A model generated the notes under the pieces. The model did no database searches. It was not told where the DNA came from and worked only from the letters and a program-made list of their open reading frames with translations. Of a stretch of 64,000 nt of DNA, positions 36,155-47,689 are shown piece after piece; within the stretch, counting starts at the first letter, position 1; every line of letters starts with the position of its first letter. This DNA is from Pseudoscleropodium purum (taxonomy: Eukaryota; Streptophyta; Bryopsida; Hypnales; Brachytheciaceae), in assembly GCA_963969395.1 (NCBI GenBank), contig OZ017803.1:10230001-10294000 (forward strand), read 5' to 3'. Position numbers and translations under genes: made by a program.

Positions 36155-37285
36155 TCAAGATACTTGACGGGGTGATTTTGCCTTCGAATTGGAAAGGAGA
36201 CCCTCCTCTTCGTCTCCGTCGTCGACTGCGACCGCTGGAGCAGGTTCAGCTGCCGGCTTGGGCTTGGGCTTGGTCGTCGACTGCTGGTAGAAGACCCCGC
36301 CCATTATGCAAATGAGCAACCCTAGGGTTCCCGCAGCCGAGGCGTGTTTCGTCCAGATGACGAGGTTGATCACCACGGTGAGGAGCTTGTTGACGACCCC
36401 AAGGACAGTGAAGCCCGTGGCGGAGATGGCGCGACGGCACGACATGCCGAAGAAAGAGATGGAGAACCCAAACGCGCAGGAGAGGAGAACCGGCAACCAC
36501 ATCTTGAGCGAGAGCCAGTCGAGGGTGGAGTCCGAGGTTTGTGCCCGCATTTGAAGCCCCTCGCCCATGACGAAGAGTTCGATGGGGAAGAGGAGGAGCG
36601 CTTCGAGGTTGTTGTACAGGACTAGTCCCCAGGTGTTGAGCCCTATGGTCATGACGATGTGTTTCACGTAGACGAAGTCGATGGACATGCTGGCGACGTA
36701 GAGGAAGGCCCAGACGTAAGCGTTAATTGTGAACTGAGAATCGGTGAGGACGTAGAGGATGGAGCCGCCGAGGATGATGGCGAGCGCTGACCATGTCTTC
36801 GTGGATGGCCATGGTTGTTTGAGGTATATGGTTTCGCCTATGGCGACGAAGATTGGGACTGCGGAGCGGAAGACGATGAACGTGTCGACGTTGGCGTGGA
36901 GAAGGAGCTCTGAGTTGGTGAAGAGGCTCATGTAGTAGCAGATCGCTGCTGGGAGGAAGTTCCACATTGTTCGTAGATTGAGAGGGTCGTGGTCAAGGAT
37001 GTTGAGCTGGCCGAGAATGAGCACTCCGAAAGCCGCCGTGAAGTACTGGAGGGCCGTGAGGGAGCCGGGATATGGAAATTCCATGATTGCCCATTTGTTG
37101 ATGATGGAGAGGAGAGACGCGGATAAGCAGTAGCCGATTGCTATGGCGAAAACCTTGACGTCCCCGACCTGTTCGGCCAGCATTTTGGTCCATGTCGTTC
37201 GATCTTCGGGGCGTGGTGTTGCCACTTCTTTCACAGGGTCGCTCGAGAGCATTTCGTGTCCGTCACTAAGCCGTAGTTTGGCCAT
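36155..37285 (-). CDS. Golgi nucleotide-sugar transporter, GONST3-like (DMT/TPT family)
   Basis: A single uninterrupted frame of 376 aa starts at the ATG at 37285. About nine to ten hydrophobic segments can be seen between residues 42 and 335, as in drug/metabolite-type transporters. Highly conserved blocks include SLLSIINKWAIM, LFTNSELLLHANVDTFIVFR at 121-140, GLNTWGLVLYNNLEALLLFP at 215-234, SCRRAISATGFTVLG at 282-296 and VVNKLL. GVVNK at 296-300 corresponds to the GxLNK nucleotide-binding motif of GDP-sugar transporters. These blocks match Arabidopsis GONST3 better than the GONST4/GDP-fucose transporter as I recall them. The C-terminal 40 residues are Lys/Pro/Ala- and then Glu-rich and face the cytosol by inference. 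Substrate is probably a GDP-sugar, not proven by sequence. Confidence 0.92.
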   Translation of the reverse strand: MAKLRLSDGHEMLSSDPVKEVATPRPEDRTTWTKMLAEQVGDVKVFAIAIGYCLSASLLSIINKWAIMEFPYPGSLTALQYFTAAFGVLILGQLNILDHDPLNLRTMWNFLPAAICYYMSLFTNSELLLHANVDTFIVFRSAVPIFVAIGETIYLKQPWPSTKTWSALAIILGGSILYVLTDSQFTINAYVWAFLYVASMSIDFVYVKHIVMTIGLNTWGLVLYNNLEALLLFPIELFVMGEGLQMRAQTSDSTLDWLSLKMWLPVLLSCAFGFSISFFGMSCRRAISATGFTVLGVVNKLLTVVINLVIWTKHASAAGTLGLLICIMGGVFYQQSTTKPKPKPAAEPAPAVAVDDGDEEEGLLSNSKAKSPRQVS

Positions 37286-39228
37286 GGCATATGACCTGGG
37301 TGGCTGATTGGTGAGCTTGTAGACCTACTCCTGTGGTCATGGACACAAATCAGCCGCAAATTTCTATTAATGTCACCCAGCACACATTCTTGATTGAAAG
37401 CTGTGAAAGAAACAAACTTTCCCTTAAAAAAATCTCAACGGAGACAAGAATTGTGGAGATATTAGTAAAAGAGAGAACTCAGAGCGTGAGACTTCAGGCT
37501 GAATGAACAATTATATCTACATGTTATTCCTGAACGAAATGCGCATGGCCTTCCATTTTGAGCCTCTGTCAGCATCGAGTTCCCCTTGCCGGTGGCAAGC
37601 ACCTTAAATATTGCAGTCATAAGAATTCAGTCACAATATGTTTTTAAGAACACTTAACTATAGAAACGACAACATGAAAAAGTCGTTCGACAACTTCGGC
37701 ATCAATGTTCTTTGTGGTAAAAGGTTTCACAATCCTGCTCATGAATTTTCATGAACGACGCAAACATCGTCGTGGATAATTGGTTAGGAAATGCATGCGA
37801 CGTCTTCCCCCAATCTCGCACCGCATTGAGTACGTAAGGAGAAAAGCTACTAGGAGAATTTGAAAAAATCCTTACCATGCACTCTTAATGCTGTGACCAA
37901 GGTGAAGAAGGCAGCCCTTGTTGATGTGCAATCATTCAAACATCATGTGAGATTGATACGCCATCGTCACATTTGAAATCCCTTGAAAAATATGCGTACT
38001 TTGACTGAGGAAATTACAGACTGGTGAGAAAATAAGGTTCATTGTAAGCTCGAACCAGAGAGCCAGTCCAAGAAATTTCGCAAAAGCGCTCAAGATCTGC
38101 AAGACAAGTCGACAAGAATACCATGTCAGTGAACGCGAAACATCTCACCGAAAAAGTAAAGTGTGTTAGTAGGAGACGAGACTCTAATTTGCCACCGCGC
38201 AGAGAAACTCGATCGACACTTGGATTGTTGACCGTCCTCTGACGTCCGTGAAACAAGGAATTCCAGTGCCGTACTGTAGGCTACTTAAACTAACATGGAG
38301 AACAATTATTGGTACTTAATTTCCTGACTAATTTCACACTGACACACAGTCAGACCTCAAACAAATGGAAATAACAATACGAGAAGCAAACAATACACGC
38401 CAATCGAAAGCGCACGTACTTACGTACCAGGCTTAACAAAAATTCGGCTCTCAAGAAAATTTCGAAACTGAAACTCTCTTTCCAATTTCTCTCGCGACTT
38501 CCGCAAATCTCAAATTCATCAATCAAGACCGCTCCCTACACGTCAATCCTCGTCAATTCCACTCTGATCGCTGCACCACTTCTCGAATACCTCACTACTT
38601 CGGCGAATTCATTTTTGTGACGGTACGTGTTCGCCTCTATCACGAATTTGCGCCATAAATTAAAGCGAAACCCCGGGGTAGCAATTAATCAAGAACATAC
38701 ACCATCGCCATACAATACTAATCTCCTCTTCAGTTCCACGAGCTTATCACTCAAACCCGATCACCTACTCTCGCTAATTACAGAAAGCAAACCTTCTGCG
38801 AAAGCACTTCTCCGAAGTACGTCCTTACAGAGAGCGAGCGGGAGAATCTCAAAATAAACATGCACCGGCTTAATTAGAAACGTACCGGAATATATGTTTT
38901 CCTGGCCCGTCCGATCGAGTGGGAAGGTCACTTCTGCACCACTTCTGATGAGGCCGGAGCTCCGAGCTTGAACTGCCACTGCCTCAGTTATGGCACTGAC
39001 GGTATCTTCAGTGCTGCAGCAGCGACTACAGGGAAGCTTACGTATCCCTTCCAATTGCAACAAACGCACGTACTTACAGGACCTGCCGGGGAGCAAGGAA
39101 AAAGAGGAAGAGAGAGAGAGAGAGAGAGCTGGCAGAAGAGGGCTGTAGGGGAAGGAGCCCTGTTGCTGTTGCTCCGTCTTTCAGCTTTGGCTTTTTGCAA
39201 TTCATAGCGTCTTGCAGTCGTAAGCAAG
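37286..39228 (-). promoter_or_regulatory. Probable 5' leader, leader intron and promoter of the GONST3-like gene
   Basis: The region is richer in GC than typical intergenic DNA here. On the minus strand a GA/CT tract (about 39108-39129) lies in a likely 5' UTR exon. That exon ends at a strong donor GTAAGTACG (39069-39077). A fitting acceptor CAG lies at 37331-37333, 45 bp before the ATG. This would give one leader intron of about 1.7 kb. A second identical donor-like word (GTAAGTACGTGCG) occurs near 38415, so an extra leader exon is possible. Confidence 0.35.
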
Positions 39229-39859
39229 AGCATCCTCAGTCCTAATCAGTGTTGGACTGGGATCTCCAATATGTACTTGTCACAAACATGAAACGACCTT
39301 GGTGTCAAGCTAACATGTTCTAATGGCCTTGATTTTGCTTCATAGCATACCAACAATGGTTCTCACGGGATGTTGACCCTCCAAATGTATTTCTTACTTT
39401 TGAATAGTATTATTATGATTAGAACTTGAAATTTGTATTATTGGAAGTGCATCCAAAAGCACTTTGAATAGGTAGCAAAAAAAATCGAATTTAGACATTG
39501 GACAACCACTTCAAAAGCAAGGTAAAAAATCAAGAAATTTATAGAGGTCTTCAATATTCAAAGCAAAATTTGGCTTTAGACACTCCAAATGTGGCTAAAT
39601 ATGGCCAAATGTGGAGTGTCAATGGCCAAATTTTGCTTCAGTAATGGTGATTTGCTAAGACCTTTATAATTTTTGAATTTTTACCTTGCTTTTGAAGTGG
39701 TTGTCCAATGTCTAAATTTGAATTTTCTTGCTACCTACTCAAAGTGTTTTTGGATGCACTTCTAATGATACAAATTTCAAGTTCTAATTATATATATCCC
39801 ATTCAAAAATTAGATATACATTTGGAGGGCCAATATACCATTAAGATTGAGGGTGCTCT
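39229..39859. mobile_element. Foldback/MITE-like element with inverted arms of about 200 bp
   Basis: The left end AGAGCATCCTCAGTCCTAAT and the right end, read inwards as AGAGCACCCTCAATCTTAAT, are inverted repeats. After an insertion of about 110 bp in the left arm, pairing resumes near GACCCTCCAAATGTAT (39375). It continues through AGAACTTGAAATTTGTAT, GTGCATCCAAAAGCACTTTGA and GACATTGGACAACCACTTC to the loop around 39560-39650. No coding sequence is seen. Target duplication is unclear (CAA versus TAA), so I leave the superfamily open. Confidence 0.8.
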
Positions 39860-42800
39860 AACATTATTAACATTCGTTTGAAGGGATGTAAATGTTGCTG
39901 GATGAACCTGGCAAAAAAAACTCAAGTGAACCTTATGTGACCATGAAAATAAACTACAAATTTTCAAAAGGAGGTTATGAAAATACCAACTATTGACACT
40001 AAACTATCCATAATGAAACATCCTTGAAATATGAAATCCTTTGAACAATTGCCATTGATTGCCCCAATAGACTTTTCATCTACCTTTGGTTACTTCTAGA
40101 AATTACTGTTGACTTAAAGAAAAGAATTTGTTGAAATTGGATTAGTGAAATGACTTTGAACACTACTAATTTAATTGTCTCTAGAATGACGGTGTTGTAG
40201 AAGTGTAGGCATACCTCACTTCCCAAAAAATTTATAAGCTAAATGGGATTCTTTTTGTTGTAATTACTAATAGTCATAATAAATGGATAGTAAGTTACAA
40301 ATTTCCAAAACAATCTTTTATACAAACTAGTATACAAATTAATCCTATCAAGGGAGGCGTTTTTTCAAAATTACAAATTTATTACAAATTTCTCAAGCAC
40401 CTTGCTAATTTTTAATTGCAACTGAAAAATGTGAAGATTAGAAGGTTTAATATAAAAAATAAAGCAAATGTTGGTCATTGCAATGTCAGCTACAACTACA
40501 TGGATTTGTTCCATGGATAATTATTAACAATATTTGTTTGAAAACAATCAACAAATCATTCTATTTTATTTCTTTTGAAAAAGACATATTTGGACATTTG
40601 AACAAATCCCAAGTCCTTCAAGTGTTGATCCTTGATTATAAAACTCAAATTCTTTAAGAACAACATCTTCTATATTTAAAGATGGTGCAACCTCTTGATA
40701 TCATTATCTTTGACTACAAAAAATGCATTTATCAAGCTAAAATTTATATTCCAAATGATAATTCAAATGTAAGGTTTTGCATTGGATAGTTTGTTAAAAT
40801 ATTTGTATTAGAGCTTTGAAAGTGCCTAGAGCTTTGAAATTGCCTATTGCCTTAGAAAGATAAGAATTCATTATTGATTGGTGATTTGTACAAGCTTGTG
40901 ATGTTCACACAAGAAAGATTCTCAAATCCTTGGCCTACCAAGATCTAAAATTTTGTTTAAAAGCTTAAAATCAAAGATGTTGCAAGTTTATCAAATTCTA
41001 TTCATGGAATAATAGACTAAAAATAAGTTTCAAATTTACTAGCCTAAATTTATGTTATATATTTTTGTACAATACAATGGAATGAGTGAATAGTACAACT
41101 ACACAAATTTTTCCTACTAATGAAAGGTGCAAAATTAGGGTTGCTACAAAATTTTGTTATTGTGAAAATTTGTCTAATAAATTTTTTGTTTTGTTTTCTA
41201 TTAATTATAAATAGTTTGACTTATAAATTAGTACAAATTAAGAATAACAAATTAGTTCAGTGAATAATTTTATAGATGGTACATAAATGTTTTCATAAAC
41301 TACTTTACTATTGCATTAATTTTAGAGTCATATAATAGGTTTAGTGATGAAGGTAGTCTAAGTGAATGGTGTCATATAGTTTAAGCCTAGATAAGAGCAA
41401 TTCAACCAAGTGGCCATTCAATGTATGCAAGAGATCTTGGATAGTTATGCACAAAATCAATTTTGATTGAATGTTCACAAAATTTTGACACAAGATGTGA
41501 ATGTGTTCTCCTTTAAATGAAATTAATTTTTTCCTAATTGGGTGCCTTGATAAAAATATATTATAGTATCTTGAATTTCTTAGGCAACATATGCGAAATT
41601 CTTATGCTTTTGAAATTTGGCAAATATGTAACTTACATGATACAAGATGCAAACATAAAAAAATAACTACAGATACTAGTGTAATAATCTTACTTTAGAA
41701 AGAATTGTCTATTGACCTTGTTAGGCAAGGTCAAAAAAAAATCTTCTAACTTCAAACATTATTATCTTTCAATTCATGAAATAAAAAAAATTCAAATTTT
41801 TTCTTCACATTTCTATGGTAATCTAGTACAAATTTGTATAGTTGAATTTTGGAAAAAAAATTCATTTTTTTCTCATTGCCCTAAAAAATACTAGCTTTTC
41901 ATAATCTCTCCAATAGTCAATTTTCTTTTTAACTTAGAACACCATCAATGGTTTGTGCTTCAAAGACCACAAACAATACTATTGGCATAGAGGCCTTAAG
42001 AGAGCTTTAGTAGTCAACCCAATATTGACATGATATTGGAATTTTTGTTTGAAGGCCATGGCATTTGAGCCCTCCCACATTCCACATTTGCACCATTATA
42101 GAGAATTTTTTGAGTAAAATCAAACATTTGTTGCAACACCATAATTAGGCCAAGAAATAAGCAAAAAATGATACAAGATTTTCAAGCAATATGAGATTAA
42201 GTACCTCTAAACCAATTGCAAATGCTCATTATGAATATTGCCTAATAGAATGTACGTTGTAATTTTAACAATACATGGTAGATAGTGTATAGAAAAGATC
42301 CAAATTATTGTCTGATTTTGAATTTCACATGTATATATTTTTTTTATGATGTATTGGAATTTTAGTTGTTTATAAAAACAAAATTTGTGGTTTGAAAATT
42401 AAATTTGTCCATTTTTTTAATCTGTTAGAACTTTTTAAAGTTTATAAATTTTTTGTTGAATTTTCTTGGTAAAATACATTGTAAGATTATTAAATTCAAC
42501 TATACGATACTATTTTTTGCAATGCCTCCCATCCCTAATTAAAAGAGTTTTCATTTGCATGATCCAAATGTTGTATGTATGAAGTTGTGTCTTGTATATT
42601 GTAGTTATACAAAATCATATTGTGTTTTCTATCCCCTAATCTAGATCCAAGCACATATTTAGTGCTAAGCAAACTTTTTTTTATTTTATCAAAATAAACC
42701 AAGCAACTATGCTATAAAAGGCTTTGTCCTTGTAATACTAGAAACGTCAAATAATGTCTCTGTTTTCATATTATTATTCATTGAAGTGGCTCCCCTACAA

Positions 42801-43376
42801 CCACAATTCAAATGTAACAAAATACAAACATGAAAAAAGCTCTAACCATCTTCCCCTACGTCACAACCACTAAACATCTTTAACATGCCTTCATATACAA
42901 TATATGCCTTCATAGAATTTAAATATAATAAATCATATTTCTATTATTTGAATAGTTTTTTTTTTTTTTATCATACCACAAAAATCTTTCAAGGCTCTTG
43001 AAATTTGGATTGTTCCTGCCTCTTTAAATGATTGATTTATGGACCTCCTACCTTATGTTCTCCACTTTCCCCCATCACATGGTCGCTCACTTGCACCCAA
43101 TAATTCATGGCTGCCGGACGATCTCCACGGCCACGGCGGCCAAATATTGTACGTACGGAAAGTGAGGGACCTTGTAAGCTTTACTTTACTATGAGGCTGG
43201 CCAGGTGACCCAAACACCATGAACTGGAGTGGTGAGTACGTCATTTGATTGGCCCCGCTTTGCTTATCATTTTTTTTACTTTGTCCGGGTACGAGCTCAC
43301 GCGGCCATTTAGATGGAATCCTGGAAGGTGTGGACCGTGCGCTGACAGACATGTTACACCGGATTTGGACACAGAA
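39860..43376. other. AT-rich intergenic DNA
   Basis: No gene or element ends are recognised. A short GC-richer patch at about 43070-43350 (GCCACGGCGGCC, GTACGTACGG) could be a promoter relic, but no coding frame follows it. Confidence 0.5.
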
Positions 43377-43409
43377 ATTTTCATTTTCATTTTCATTTTC
43401 ATTTCATTT
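43377..43409. repeat. (TTTTCA)n microsatellite
   Basis: Four to five copies of ATTTTC stand in tandem, ending in a shortened unit. Purely simple sequence. Confidence 0.9.
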
Positions 43410-43633
43410 AGGGGGCATGTGCTGCACGCTACAGGAAAAAAAAAGTTGAAGTAGATTCCAGTATCCTTGGCTTGTTGCAATTGGAATTCTCATTAGAAGA
43501 GTTTTGGGGGGTCCAGAAGCCTGTTTCGGGGCTGTTCCTCCACAGCTATTCCCCGCAACGAGGGGAATGGCTCGCTGTTAGAATTTTTTTTTCATAAAAA
43601 TAAAAAAATAAAATAAAATTTAGTCTCCAAATG

Positions 43634-43636
<3 letters not shown>

Positions 43637-43678
<42 letters not shown>
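43637..43678. repeat. Poly(T) tract of 42 bases
   Basis: Forty-two T in a row are followed by AAATT and an A-run. It could be a replication-slippage tract or the tail of an old minus-strand retroposed sequence. No matching retrogene is visible beside it. Confidence 0.95.
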
Positions 43679-43685
<7 letters not shown>

Positions 43686-44009
43686 AAAAAAATCGGTCAA
43701 TGACATGGTAGGGTCTCAGCCACATCAGATCGCTGCGCCAAACCTATTTCTTGCGTCTGTAGGCTATGATAACTCGCAGGCATCCAGAGGCCCCAAAAAA
43801 TTTCTAATGGTAGTAAGGTGGGGCATGGACCCTTAAAACCAACACTTCTTAGTTTGCTATTGTGCGTGGTTACTATTATTAGATTGACTGGTTGAATTTT
43901 CATTGATTTTCATGTTGGCAAGTGAAAGGAGGTTCCAACAGATCAAGGAACGTGGCATTTGGATAATGTATGCAAAAGTTAGGAAGGAACAAAGTTTGAT
44001 TCTAGTTAA

Positions 44010-44906
44010 CCCCTAAATTCTCATTGTCCCCTCGGGGGACAATTAGATTTTGGGTAGGTTCTTGTGACCTCAATTTTTGGTGAACTGTTTTGAAACTTTA
44101 CTGTAAGATAAAAAAAACTGATTATCTACGTGGGAATATAATTTTTATTTCAATTGGTGCCCGGTAGCAAAAGTTATACCACAAAAAGCCTAAAACTGAA
44201 CTTGGCGGGCAACACAAAAAAAATTGCAAAAAATTAAAATAAATTTTAATTTTTTTTCCTCTGAAATGTTTCATTTTTGTTTACATGAAAAGCTTTGATT
44301 CATTGTATTTGGACTAATAATGAGAAAGTTAAAGACAGTCTTGTTTTGGGGGCAATTTCAACATCTTCTTGAAAAAATAACTTTTAGGAATCATTTTTTA
44401 ATGCAATTTTCACAATTTTCCACAAATTTTTTTGAGATTTTTGTATTTGCTTGCTAAAACAATCTCACCATTGAGATCATTGTCTTTCAATCCCATCTTG
44501 GAGTTATTAACAATTTAGTTTTTTTTCCAATCTTGGACCTATTTCTACTTAGCATTTTTTTGGAGAATGAAAATCAAGTGTTTTTTTAATTCAATTCTTC
44601 AACATAAAATTTTTTTAATTCAATTTCTATAGTGCAAAAAAATTTCACAATTTGCAATCAAAGTCATCTAAAATTGCAATCCAGTGTTCAAAAAAACTTT
44701 CTTTTTCAATTTTGAATGCTAATATCTTCCAATCTATAAGGTCAAACTTCATGAAATTTTACCACATGAGCTAAGACAAGTGAAGTACAAGATACTTTGG
44801 TTAGATTCTAAAAAAATGGGTTTTTTTTGTTTTCTTGGGTGTACATAGTAAAAATGGCAGTTTTGAGTGGTTTTTGACAAAAAAAACGGCCTTTGGAATT
44901 TGGGGG
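44010..44906 (+). mobile_element. TTAA-flanked non-autonomous DNA element, family A, copy 2
   Basis: TTAA flanks are at 44006-44009 and 44907-44910. The left end is CCCCTAAATTCTC and the right end reads inwards as CCCCCAAATTCC, so the terminal repeats are better kept than in copy 1. The interior matches 2518-3434 in inverted orientation throughout. No transposase is present. The copy at about 61060-61985 is more diverged. Confidence 0.75.
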
Positions 44907-44910
44907 TTAA

Positions 44911-47689
44911 AATAGTTTCTTCCACATAGGTACATAATTGATTTGGGAGATGTATGCAAAGTGAAGATGGAGGATTAGGGTCAGCTAGTGGTACATTATT
45001 TGGAGGATGCCAATGCTAAAACTTGAAATCTAATTGGATAGCCTATTAATTACTACTCAGATTTGCAATCTGGGTATCTTGTGCAATGTACTTAGTGTTG
45101 CCTACATTTTTGAAAGAAAGAACTAGTTGAGTGAACTCAAATACAAATGGAATCATATTGATCCAATGAAAATTGAAATTGATATGCTAATTTTCAAATA
45201 CATTTGGCACAAAAATATAAAACTATTAAGTGCTAGATGGGGATTATGACCACCTTTTAAAAGGTTCAAGACTAGTGACATGCCCCCCTAATCCTCTTGG
45301 ATGAATGTTTTGGAAGCACAAGCTTAACAATTTGAAAATACATCTTTTTCTTGCGTGAAGTTGCAACTTGAATTAACAAGCATTTATTCACAACTAAGCC
45401 CACTTGAACCAACATTTAATGAACCACATATTTATTAGATTTAAAACCATTCATAATTAAATATGAACCTAATATCAATCTTTGACAGTAGCATCAAATT
45501 GCTTGCCTATAAAAATGAGTTATATATTGTCTAGAAATGAGTGACATCTATTGTGCAAACAAGACGGTTCATTCCATTTTGGAAATGGGTGGTTGATTCC
45601 AATAGGCTAATTTGCTTTATATGAACCATATCTAGAGTTTAGTTTTGAGGTTGTAAGAACAGTTATAAAAAATTTGAAGCCACTTCTAAATTATGAGGTC
45701 CCATTTTCACCACTTGTTGGAAATTACTCAAAATTCCTTTAGATTTTGCATAAAGGAATAATTTGTAATTTTTGCAAGTTGAAATGAATGGTTTGTTGAA
45801 GTGCACTTTGGCTCAAAAAGAGAGATATTGATGTTTACATCAAAAGTTTGTTTGAATAAAACACCAATAATTGATGGTAGAATCACTCATGAATCTAACA
45901 CAACATGTTGAAAAGAATGCAATTTACTAAAATAGTAGTTACTACATTCCAAGTCCCAATTTTTTAAGTCCTTGTTTAAGACCAAATCCCACCTTCATTA
46001 TGTTATAGAAATACTAGAACAAACTTAGTTTCAATCGAGCAACCAATAAATCCACCAAATGATCCAGAGTTGATTATAATACCTAAATTGTGAAGTCAAT
46101 CAAGCTCCTCACATGTCTAAACTGTTGATAAATTTGAAATTTAGTGAGTTTTTACCTCACTAAATTCATATTAGATACTTTGAAGGAAAAGAACTAAATT
46201 GTTTGTAAACAAAATAAATCCTTACATATTGGCCAACCACTTATATGTCAACTAATCAAGAGCATGGTAAGTCTCTAGTGTAGGTGAGAGAATTCAAGCC
46301 CACACTTCTTTCTATCTCGTACCTCTCCCTTCTTGAAGATGGGCCAATCTAAATTGAATAAGAAACCATGAGCCATTGAACTTCATAGGTTTAATTTTAA
46401 GATTTACACAAGGTGAAAGCTCTCAACAAATGTAATCTCATAAGAATTAGACAAGGTGGAACTAACACCATTGGATTTAATACATACTCTATTTTCTATA
46501 AATTGTTTTATATTTGAAATGATAGCATAACTTGTAAATGAGATGCTACAAAAAAATCCAATTAGAATATACGAAGTTGAGTTGAATCATTAGGGTTTAA
46601 TAGTATTCATCTCCCTTGGCACCAATAGTGAGTTCAAAGTAGCTACTTCTGTCATTGAAGGTTCTCATTGCTAAATAGAACTTTCCGCAAGAGACACTTA
46701 CATTCTACAATGACTCTTTGAACATTATAAATTGTCACACGTTTCAAAGAGGAATATACTATTTTGAGCAATACCAAAATTCATCTTTAAGCTATGTGAT
46801 TAGAAAGTCATCTTCATACTTCTAATAGTCAAAGATTCATGCATAATATTCTTGAACTTCAAGGCATGGGACCATTTCGTTCTATTGTAGATCAACAGTC
46901 AAGGCTCCTTTCACTGTATAAAATCTTGAATGCAAGCTTGCTTATGAATTTTGGGTCATTGTAATACAACTTATTCTTGTTACATTGACATTGTAGAAGG
47001 GCCCCCCACCCTCCCTATTGAAGAATGTTGTACTCCTTCTATCTCAAAATAAATCCATGGTTTCTAAAGTAGAAATATCCATAAATGGAGAAGCCCTTTC
47101 TAATAGCACGATAGGGGGTCATCAAACATACAATAGTTGGCTCTATTGTTGATTGAATTTTTTTTTGATTTTCTCACATTTGATTGGCTCACACTTGATT
47201 AGGAACATGTTCCAAAGGTAGTCATTTTAGGTGAAGCTATGAGACAAATTAGAATGGGTCCAAATGAAAATCCACATTTATATTGAATAAAATATTCATT
47301 CTCAAGGAAAAAAATTCCTTTTCTATTGCATTTTTCTTCATCCTTATTTTTCACACATTGAACTTTATTTCTCAACAAATTCCCCATATCTCAAGCAAAT
47401 TGAAATGCTTAAATTTTCCATTTATGATATTCCTACCTTAATAAGAAATTGTGGGGGTAATTTACCATGAATTTATTTCGAGACAAAGCGAATATGTTAT
47501 CCCAATTATGAAACTAACAAAAATGAGATTTCAATGCCCCCCATACTTTTGCCCCCACCTCATATTGGTTCTCCCATTCCAATATTGTAATCAATCAAAG
47601 TTGAACATTTTGCCTCTCAACCGACTCTGCCACCAAATGATTCACTGACACGAAGCGGTGACGCTTGTATCTGAAATCTAGGATCCCTG
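44911..47689. other. AT-rich intergenic DNA
   Basis: Nothing coding, repetitive or structured is recognised in this stretch. Confidence 0.5.

Noticed and set aside
36246..36965. Long open frames overlapping the GONST3-like gene in other frames
   Set aside because: They are shadows of a GC-rich coding exon and match no family, while the 376-aa frame is conserved throughout.
43637..43678. Poly(T) as the tail of a retroposed gene
   Set aside because: No coding or SINE-like sequence lies on either side, so simple slippage is enough.
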